From the NCBI RefSeq assembly GCF_039540195.1, contig NZ_BAABEO010000009.1:333787-397786 (forward strand): 64,000 bases of DNA, in the 5' to 3' direction. Under the pieces are notes generated by a model, which saw only the letters and a program-made list of their open reading frames with translations, was not told where the DNA came from and did no database searches. The DNA is from Zafaria ginkgonis. Lineage in GTDB: Bacteria; Actinomycetota; Actinomycetes; Actinomycetales; Micrococcaceae. Shown here piece by piece: positions 58,047 to 64,000 of the stretch (position 1 is the stretch's first letter; each line of letters opens with the position of its first letter). The position numbers were made by a program, and so were the translations under genes.

Positions 58047-59810
58047 TTGGTCAACCCGTACCAGCTCAACGCGCCCGGAATCTCCCACGATCCCAACTGG
58101 CACCGCAAAGCGGTGTTCTACGAGGTGCTGGTGCGGGCGTTTGCGGACTCGAACGGTGACGGGTGCGGGGACCTGCTTGGACTGATCGACCGCCTGGACT
58201 ACCTGCAGTGGCTGGGTGTGGACTGCCTCTGGATCCCGCCGTTTTTCAAGTCCCCGCTGCGCGACGGCGGCTACGACATCTCCGACTACTACGACGTCCT
58301 GGACGACTTCGGCACCATCGGCGATTTCAAGCGCCTGGTCGCCGAGGCCCACGCCCGGGGCCTGCGCGTGATCATCGACCTGCCCCTGAACCACACCTCC
58401 GACGAGCACCCGTGGTTCAAGTCCTCGCGCAGCGAACCGGACGGGCCCTACGGGGACTTCTACGTCTGGAGCGACACCGACGAGCTCTACCAGGATGCGC
58501 GCATCATCTTCGTGGACACCGAGGAGTCCAACTGGACCTTCGATCCGATCCGCCGCCAGTTCTTCTGGCACCGCTTCTTCCACCACCAGCCGGACCTGAA
58601 CTTCGACAACCCGCGCGTCCACGAGGCCATGTACGACGTCGTCCGCTTCTGGCTGGACCTGGGCGTGGACGGCTTCCGCGCCGACGCCATCCCCTACCTC
58701 TACGAGGAGGACGGCACCAACTGCGAGAACCTGCCCGGCACCCACCAGTTCCTGCGCCGGCTGCGCGCCATGGTGGACACCGAGTACCCGGGGCGCATCA
58801 TCATCGCCGAGGCCAACCAGCCCCCGCACGAGGTCGTCGAGTACTTCGGCACGCCCGAGGAACCGGAATGCCACATGTGCTTCCACTTCCCGATCATGCC
58901 GCGGATCTTCTACGCGCTCCGCGACCAGCTGGCCGCGCCCATCATCTCCACCATGGAGCAGACCCCGCAGATCCCGCCCGGCACCCAGTGGGGCACGTTC
59001 CTGCGCAACCACGACGAACTGACCCTGGAGATGGTCACCCCCACCGAGCGCGAGGCGATGCTGGGCTGGTACGCCCCCGACTCGCGCATGCGCGCCAACA
59101 TCGGCATCCGCCGCCGGCTCGCCCCGCTGCTGGACAACTCCCGCTCCGAACTGGAACTGATCCACGCGCTCCTGCTCTCCCTGCCGGGCAGCCCCTTCCT
59201 CTACTACGGCGACGAGATCGGGATGGGGGACAACATCTGGCTTGACGACCGCGACGCGTCGCGCACCCCGATGCAGTGGAACCCCGACCGCAACGCCGGC
59301 TTCTCCTCGGCGGATCCCGGCAAGCTGTACCTGCCGGTGGTCCAGTCCCTCGTCTACAACTTCACCCACGTCAACGTCGAGCAGCAGTTGGCCCACAGCA
59401 GCTCGATGCTGCACTGGCTGCGCCAGGTGCTCGGCGTGCGCCGCGAGCATCCCGTCTTTGGCCTCGGCAGCTACCGCAACGTCTCCGCCAGCTCACCCAG
59501 CGTCCTCGCCTTCCTGCGCGAACTGCCCCCGGAGGAGGAGGACAGGGACGGCGAGGCCGTGCTGTGCATCTACAACCTTTCCCAGCATCCGATGGCCGCC
59601 CGCCTGGACCTGCCGGACTTCGCCGAGCGCGGGTTGCGCGACGTCTTCGGCGGCACGGTGTTCCCGCCGGTTTCCGCCGACGGAACGTTGCAGATCACCC
59701 TTGGTTCGCAGGGGTTCTTCTGGCTGCGGCTGCGCTCGAGCCGCTCCGACACGAACTCCCCGGCCACCAGCGCGATGCCCATCCTGACCACCGAAGGAGT
59801 GATGGCCTGA
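58047..59810 (+). CDS. treS: Trehalose synthase (maltose alpha-D-glucosyltransferase)
   Basis: A 587-residue GH13_16 enzyme that interconverts trehalose and maltose. Signatures are WHRKAVFYEVLVRAFADSNG, GVDCLWIPPFFKSPLRDGGY, VDGFRADAIPYLYEEDG (nucleophile Asp), IIAEANQPPHEVVEYFG (acid Glu) and FLRNHDELTLEMVTP. The start is TTG 58047, supported by AGGAGGAAC five bases upstream. No maltokinase is fused at its C terminus: that domain is fused to GlgB in the next gene. The stop overlaps the next ATG. Confidence 0.95.
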   Translation: MVNPYQLNAPGISHDPNWHRKAVFYEVLVRAFADSNGDGCGDLLGLIDRLDYLQWLGVDCLWIPPFFKSPLRDGGYDISDYYDVLDDFGTIGDFKRLVAEAHARGLRVIIDLPLNHTSDEHPWFKSSRSEPDGPYGDFYVWSDTDELYQDARIIFVDTEESNWTFDPIRRQFFWHRFFHHQPDLNFDNPRVHEAMYDVVRFWLDLGVDGFRADAIPYLYEEDGTNCENLPGTHQFLRRLRAMVDTEYPGRIIIAEANQPPHEVVEYFGTPEEPECHMCFHFPIMPRIFYALRDQLAAPIISTMEQTPQIPPGTQWGTFLRNHDELTLEMVTPTEREAMLGWYAPDSRMRANIGIRRRLAPLLDNSRSELELIHALLLSLPGSPFLYYGDEIGMGDNIWLDDRDASRTPMQWNPDRNAGFSSADPGKLYLPVVQSLVYNFTHVNVEQQLAHSSSMLHWLRQVLGVRREHPVFGLGSYRNVSASSPSVLAFLRELPPEEEDRDGEAVLCIYNLSQHPMAARLDLPDFAERGLRDVFGGTVFPPVSADGTLQITLGSQGFFWLRLRSSRSDTNSPATSAMPILTTEGVMA

Positions 59811-62800
59811 TGACACAGCCCCAGACAACGCGCCACGACGAAGCGCTGCTGGACCTGCTCTCCGGCTGGCTGCGCCGGCAGCGCTGGTTCCCCGCGGCGG
59901 CACATGCAGGCTTCGGCCTGCGCCGGGTCGGGTCCGTCCCCCTGGATTCCCCGGACCCCGGCATCGGCCTCGAATCCGTGCTGCTCGCGGTGGACACCGG
60001 CGCCGCCAGCGCGCCCGCCGTCGTGCACGTCCCGCTGTCCTTCCGGAAGGAACCCCTGCCCGAGCCCGAGGAAGCGGGGTCAGCGGTGGCCGGCCTGATC
60101 GGCACGCTTCCCGCCGGCGGAGGGCACGGCGACGACCGGTGGCACGTCTACGACGGCACCCACGACCCCGCCTTCGTCGCCGCCTGGCTGGAGCTGATGC
60201 GCAGCGGGACCGCCGGGGACGGCTACGACGGAACCGCGCTGGCGGGGTTCGCCGACCGCGCCCCCTACGAGCCCTCGCTGGCCGCCGGCGTCCTCGGCGG
60301 CGAACAGTCCAACACCTCCGTGGTGATCGAACGGGAGGACGGGGACCTCATCACGAAGTTCTTCCGCGTGCCCGTCCCCGGCAGCAACCCCGACGTCGAA
60401 CTGGGCGTGCTCCTGACCGACGCCGGCTCGCACGAGGTCCCGCTGACCTACGGCGTGGTCAGCGCCCGCTGGGAGGAACCTTCCGGACCCGTGACCGGCG
60501 CCCTCGGGGTGCTGCGCGAATTCATCGCCGGCAGCCAGGACGCCTGGCGCAGCGCCAGCACCGCGGCCCTGGAAGGACGCGACTTCACCGCGGAGGCCGA
60601 GGCGGTCGGTCGCGCCACCGGCCGCCTGCACGCCGCGCTGCGCGATGCGGCCGGGGCCAGCGAGGCCGGCCCGGAGGAGATCGCCGAGTACGTGGGGACC
60701 CTGCGCGACCGGCTCGAACGCGGCTGGGTGGCCGCCGCGCCGGGCCTCCGCGCGGCCGGGACCGAAAACGCCGACGTCGAGGCGGCGTTCCGTGCCGTGC
60801 TCGCCTCGCTGGAGCGGATTTCCGCGCTCCCGACGCTGCAGCGCATCCACGGCGACTACCACCTGGGGCAGGTGCTGCACGCGGAACCGCGCGGCTGGGT
60901 GGTGCTCGACTTCGAGGGCGAGCCGCTGCGCACGGCCGCCGAACGCACCGCCACCGACGTGGCCCTGCGCGACGTCGTTGGCATGCTGCGCTCCTTCGAT
61001 TACGCCGCCGGCGTCGCGACCCGGCCGGACTCCGGCCGCGGGGCTTCCCCGGCCGCGGCCCACGCGTGGGCCAAGATGGGACGTGAGGCGTTCCTGTCCG
61101 GCTATGCGGCCGAATCGGGGACGGCGGTGGACACCGACTCACCGCTGTTCCTGGCCCTGTGGCTGGACAAGGCGCTCTACGAGGTGGCGTACGAGTTGCA
61201 GAACCGGCCCTCGTGGGTGGGCGTTCCGGCGTCCGCCGTCCACGAGGTCCTGGCCGGACTCGCCCACGCCACGCCCCACCACGCCCGCACCGATGTCGAT
61301 AAGGAACCACCCGTGAGCCAGTCAGCCCCCCACGCACCGCTTCCCGTGGCGCCCGAGGCGCTTGCCGCCGTCGCGCACGGACGCTACCACGCCCCGCACG
61401 CAGTGCTGGGCGCGCACCTGGACGACGCCGGTTTCGTCACCATCCGCACGCTGCGCCGGTTCGCGCTCGGCGTCGAGGTGGTCACCCCCTCCGGCCGGGT
61501 GCCGATGACCCACGAGCATGAGGGCATCTGGGTCGCGGTGCTGCCGGCCGAAACCGAGGGACACGTGCCGGATTACCGGCTGGAGGTCTCCCACAAGGGA
61601 GGCGACCCCGTCCTCGTCGACGATCCCTACCGGTACCTGCCCACCCTGGGCGAAATCGACCTGCACCTGATCGGCGAGGGCCGGCACGAGAGGCTCTGGG
61701 ACGTGTTGGGATCGCACGTGCTGCGCTACCACTCCGTGCTCGGGGAAACCAGCGGCGTCGGGTTCGCGGTCTGGGCCCCCCACGCCCAGGCGGTCCGGGT
61801 CAAGGGCGATTTCAACGGCTGGGACGGCACCGGGCACACGATGCGTTCGCTGGGCCGGGCCGGCATCTGGGAGCTGTTCGTGCCCGGCGTCGGGGCCGGC
61901 ACGGTGTACAAGTACGAGATCCTGTGCCGCGATGGGCACTGGCGGGACAAGGCCGACCCGATGGCCCAGCACACCGAGGTTCCCCCGCGGACCGGGTCCG
62001 TCGTCGTCGAATCCTCCTACGGCTTCCGCGACGCGCAGTGGATGGAGGCGCGCGCCGCGCGCAACCCGCACACCGGTCCGGTGAGCATCTACGAGGTGCA
62101 CCTGGGATCCTGGCGGCCGGGACTGAGCTACCTGGAGCTGGCCGAGGAACTGGTGGAGTACGTCTCCGAGCTGGGGTTCACCCACGTGGAGCTCATGCCG
62201 GTGGCCGAGCACCCGTTCGGCGGATCCTGGGGCTACCAGGTCACCAGCTACTACGCTCCGACCTCCCGGTTCGGGCACCCGGACGACTTCCGCCACCTCG
62301 TGGACAGGCTGCACCAGGCCGGCATCGGCGTGATCGTCGACTGGGTGCCGGCGCACTTCCCGAAGGACGACTGGGCGCTGGCCCGGTTCGACGGCGAACC
62401 GCTGTACGAACACGCCGACCCGCGCCGCGGCGAGCACCCGGACTGGGGCACGCTGATCTTCGACTTCGGGCGCAACGAGGTGCGCAACTTCCTGGTGGCC
62501 AATGCCCTGTACTGGCTGGAGGAGTTCCACATCGACGGGCTGCGCGTGGACGCGGTGGCCTCGATGCTGTACCTGGACTACTCCCGCGAGGACGGCAACT
62601 GGTGGCCGAACATCCACGGCGGGCGCGAAAACCTCGAGGCGATCTCCTTCCTGCAGGAAGCCAACGCCACCGCGTACCGCAAGTCGCCGGGCGTCATGAT
62701 GATCGCGGAGGAATCCACGGCGTTCGACGGCGTCACCCGGCCGACCGCCTTCGGCGGCCTGGGCTTCGGGCTGAAGTGGAACATGGGCTGGATGCATGAC

Positions 62801-63778
62801 TCCCTGCAGTACGTGGAGGAGGATCCGATCCACCGCATGTACCACCACAACAAGATGACCTTCTCGCTGGTGTACGCCTGGACGGAGAGCTTCCTGCTGC
62901 CGATCAGCCACGACGAGGTGGTCCACGGCAAGGGTTCGCTGCTGCGCAAGATGCCCGGGGACCGGTGGCGCCAGCTCGCGAACGTGCGCGCCTACCTGGC
63001 CTTCCAGTGGGCGCACCCGGGCAAGCAGCTGATCTTCATGGGCACCGAGTTCGCCCAGGAGGGCGAATGGAACGAAGGCCACGGGCTGGAGTGGTGGCTG
63101 GCCGAGACCCCGCAGCACGACGGCGTCCGGAAGCTGGTCACCCGGCTGAACGCCGTCTACCGCGCCTACCCCCAGCTGTGGGAGAAGGACCACGAGCCCG
63201 CGGGCTTCCAGTGGATCGACGGCGGCAACGCGGCGGCCAACACGTTCAGCTTCATCCGGAGGGACGCGGCCGGGAACCCGCTGGTGTGCGTCGCGAACTT
63301 CTCCGGCGATCCGCACACCGGTTTCCGGTTGGGCCTGCCCTCCACGGGGGAGTGGACCGAACTGGTGAACACCGACGACACCGAGTACGGCGGCTCCGGG
63401 GTCGGCAACGGCGGCAGCATCCAGGCCGTGGCAGGAGAGGAGCACGGCCAGCCGGCCCATGCCGTCCTCACGGTTCCGCCGCTGGGGATGCTGTATCTGG
63501 TGCCGGCCGGGACCGGCGCGGCTGCGGTGTCCGCCGCCGGTGCTGCCGAAGCGGTTGCCGCTGAATTCGGCATCGCCGAGGTCGGGGCCGATGAAATGGG
63601 CGCGCTTGATGAGGGCGTCGCCCCGGGCGCAGTCGATGGGGAAGGCGCCGACGAATTGGGCGTTGAGGAAACAGGCACCGTCGAGTTCGGCACGGCCGAA
63701 GTCGGCGCCGACGAAATGGGCGCCGGAGAACCGGGCGCGGTTCTGCCGGACTCGGCGGAGACCGACGACCGGCCGTGA
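59810..63778 (+). CDS. glgB: Maltokinase-GlgB fusion: maltose kinase joined to 1,4-alpha-glucan branching enzyme
   Basis: One uninterrupted frame of 1322 residues. Residues 1-500 are a maltokinase: ATP cap region early, catalytic HGDYHLGQVLH and metal-binding VVLDFEGEP. Residues 502-1230 are a complete GlgB: N1 and CBM48 domains (VKGDFNGWDGTGH), VHLGSWRPGLSYLELAEEL, VDAVASMLYLDYSRE (nucleophile), MMIAEESTAFDGV (acid) and PISHDEVVHGKGS. At the junction an AAGGA and an in-frame GTG (61313) remain at the exact place a stand-alone glgB would start. The last 85 residues are an acidic tail of Gly-containing five-residue repeats (E-V-G-A-D like). Together with GlgE it makes and branches glucan from maltose. 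Confidence 0.9.
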   Translation: MTQPQTTRHDEALLDLLSGWLRRQRWFPAAAHAGFGLRRVGSVPLDSPDPGIGLESVLLAVDTGAASAPAVVHVPLSFRKEPLPEPEEAGSAVAGLIGTLPAGGGHGDDRWHVYDGTHDPAFVAAWLELMRSGTAGDGYDGTALAGFADRAPYEPSLAAGVLGGEQSNTSVVIEREDGDLITKFFRVPVPGSNPDVELGVLLTDAGSHEVPLTYGVVSARWEEPSGPVTGALGVLREFIAGSQDAWRSASTAALEGRDFTAEAEAVGRATGRLHAALRDAAGASEAGPEEIAEYVGTLRDRLERGWVAAAPGLRAAGTENADVEAAFRAVLASLERISALPTLQRIHGDYHLGQVLHAEPRGWVVLDFEGEPLRTAAERTATDVALRDVVGMLRSFDYAAGVATRPDSGRGASPAAAHAWAKMGREAFLSGYAAESGTAVDTDSPLFLALWLDKALYEVAYELQNRPSWVGVPASAVHEVLAGLAHATPHHARTDVDKEPPVSQSAPHAPLPVAPEALAAVAHGRYHAPHAVLGAHLDDAGFVTIRTLRRFALGVEVVTPSGRVPMTHEHEGIWVAVLPAETEGHVPDYRLEVSHKGGDPVLVDDPYRYLPTLGEIDLHLIGEGRHERLWDVLGSHVLRYHSVLGETSGVGFAVWAPHAQAVRVKGDFNGWDGTGHTMRSLGRAGIWELFVPGVGAGTVYKYEILCRDGHWRDKADPMAQHTEVPPRTGSVVVESSYGFRDAQWMEARAARNPHTGPVSIYEVHLGSWRPGLSYLELAEELVEYVSELGFTHVELMPVAEHPFGGSWGYQVTSYYAPTSRFGHPDDFRHLVDRLHQAGIGVIVDWVPAHFPKDDWALARFDGEPLYEHADPRRGEHPDWGTLIFDFGRNEVRNFLVANALYWLEEFHIDGLRVDAVASMLYLDYSREDGNWWPNIHGGRENLEAISFLQEANATAYRKSPGVMMIAEESTAFDGVTRPTAFGGLGFGLKWNMGWMHDSLQYVEEDPIHRMYHHNKMTFSLVYAWTESFLLPISHDEVVHGKGSLLRKMPGDRWRQLANVRAYLAFQWAHPGKQLIFMGTEFAQEGEWNEGHGLEWWLAETPQHDGVRKLVTRLNAVYRAYPQLWEKDHEPAGFQWIDGGNAAANTFSFIRRDAAGNPLVCVANFSGDPHTGFRLGLPSTGEWTELVNTDDTEYGGSGVGNGGSIQAVAGEEHGQPAHAVLTVPPLGMLYLVPAGTGAAAVSAAGAAEAVAAEFGIAEVGADEMGALDEGVAPGAVDGEGADELGVEETGTVEFGTAEVGADEMGAGEPGAVLPDSAETDDRP
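61301..61315 (+). promoter_or_regulatory. Internal ribosome site and GTG start inside the fusion
   Basis: AAGGA (61301-61305) is followed 7 bases later by GTG 61313, in frame with the fusion and at the usual first codon of GlgB (VSQSAPHAPLPV). There is no stop codon between the kinase and this GTG. Both a fusion and a free 821-residue GlgB could therefore be made from one mRNA. Confidence 0.5.
63548..63736 (-). other. Antisense pentapeptide-repeat signature in the 3' end of the glgB fusion
   Basis: On the minus strand, this segment reads as consecutive five-residue repeats of A-x-F/L-x-G type (ARFSG AHFVG ADFGR AELDG, then ACFLN AQFVG, and further AHFIG and AEFSG). That is the consensus of pentapeptide-repeat proteins. 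The same 15-base period gives E-x-G-x-x repeats in the sense frame as the GlgB tail. No separate minus-strand gene with start, ribosome site and length is supported. It looks like a captured fragment of a pentapeptide-repeat gene. Confidence 0.55.
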
Positions 63779-63912
63779 CGGAGGAACCCGCGGCCGCCGG
63801 GGAACAGCCAACCGAAGGCTGCGCCCGTGGCGGCCGCCGCGGGAGAACATCGTGCGGGTGTTCCTAGGGTCGCTTGTTCGCAGGGTCGCTGGCTGAGTGC
63901 CGGAGGCCGCTG

Positions 63913-63956
63913 AATCGGGGAATCCCCACCGCTTTGGCGGTGGGGATTCCCCGATT
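63913..63956 (+). terminator. Perfect 20-bp hairpin terminator after the glgB fusion
   Basis: The arms 63913-63932 and 63937-63956 pair perfectly around TTTG. It lies 134 bases after the stop codon and should end the glgE-treS-mak/glgB transcript. Between the stop and this hairpin I see no gene. The last 44 bases of the window contain AT-richer DNA (GTATTGTTTTATC) that may be the promoter of the next gene. Confidence 0.85.
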
Positions 63957-64000
63957 TGGCGTTGGGCGCAAAGGCGTGTATTGTTTTATCTCGCGCCGGA

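Noticed and set aside
61322..63850. An 842-codon open frame on the minus strand opposite glgB
   Set aside because: Except for the short pentapeptide-like part it is featureless antisense of a clearly real gene. It was kept only as a local signature, not as a gene.

Overview
The window is high-GC DNA (very roughly 70% G+C by eye) from an actinobacterium, most likely the order Micrococcales and probably a Micrococcaceae (Arthrobacter-like). The reasons are: GTP-dependent PEP carboxykinase; the conserved block gpmA - phoU - senX3 - regX3 followed by carD - ispD - ispF - cysS - rlmB; the GlgE maltosyl-transfer glycogen pathway; a Bpa/PafE-type proteasome activator; and many leaderless genes with a TANNNT -10 box 6-7 bases before the start codon. 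It looks chromosomal. I see no insertion sequence, prophage, plasmid function or CRISPR array. Two runs of N (42751-42759 and 53237) lie inside long intergenic hairpins and look like sequencing or assembly failures.

Layout. 1-2999: two-component system (kinase cut by the window edge) divergent from a membrane-anchored protein, with five CTGTG boxes between them. 3000-5101: AT-rich regulatory region with a perfect CRP/GlxR palindrome, an orphan winged-helix regulator and a SixA phosphatase. 5113-8891: autoregulated three-gene operon (catalytically degenerate ABC ATPase, YhgE/Pip membrane protein, TetR repressor) with a clear operator. 9144-9367: two tRNA-Arg genes. 9497-11570: pckG with a perfect CRP/GlxR site. 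11636-14800: padR plus hydrolase, then flavohaemoglobin hmp with an NsrR-type regulator and operator. 14929-20503: hypothetical gene, phosphomannomutase, recQ, a membrane-anchored repeat protein, tRNA-Ser. 20565-24598: RsbU/STAS/RsbW-like partner-switching module translationally coupled to a prolyl oligopeptidase. 24801-29616: FAD enzyme, an Asn-rich secreted protein, VOC protein, GNAT, tRNA-Ser. 29724-35733: quinone oxidoreductase, cstA plus its DUF466 partner, bpa and a partner gene, aldo-keto reductase, tRNA-Thr. 35844-41853: secreted peptidase-like lipoprotein, holB, tmk, a Cys/Met-metabolism PLP enzyme flanked by a dispersed repeat, a DUF2516 protein, a methyltransferase. 41960-51092: gpmA, phoU, senX3-regX3 (with a PHO box), lipoprotein, carD, ispD, ispF, cysS, rlmB. 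51106-63778: glycogen/trehalose metabolism (glgX, glgP, glgE, treS, and a maltokinase-GlgB fusion).

How the genes work together. The right end makes and degrades alpha-glucan. TreS converts trehalose to maltose, the kinase half of the fusion phosphorylates maltose, GlgE extends glucan from maltose-1-phosphate, the GlgB half branches it, and GlgP and GlgX degrade it. Carbon-starvation functions (pckG, cstA) and an orphan regulator carry CRP/GlxR-like palindromes, pointing to one cAMP-linked regulon. The senX3-regX3-phoU block has its own PHO box. The most unusual items are: the in-frame kinase-GlgB fusion that keeps an internal start signal; its C-terminal tail, which reads as a pentapeptide-repeat protein on the opposite strand; the ABC ATPase that has lost all nucleotide-handling motifs; and the membrane-anchored protein with three related helical modules.
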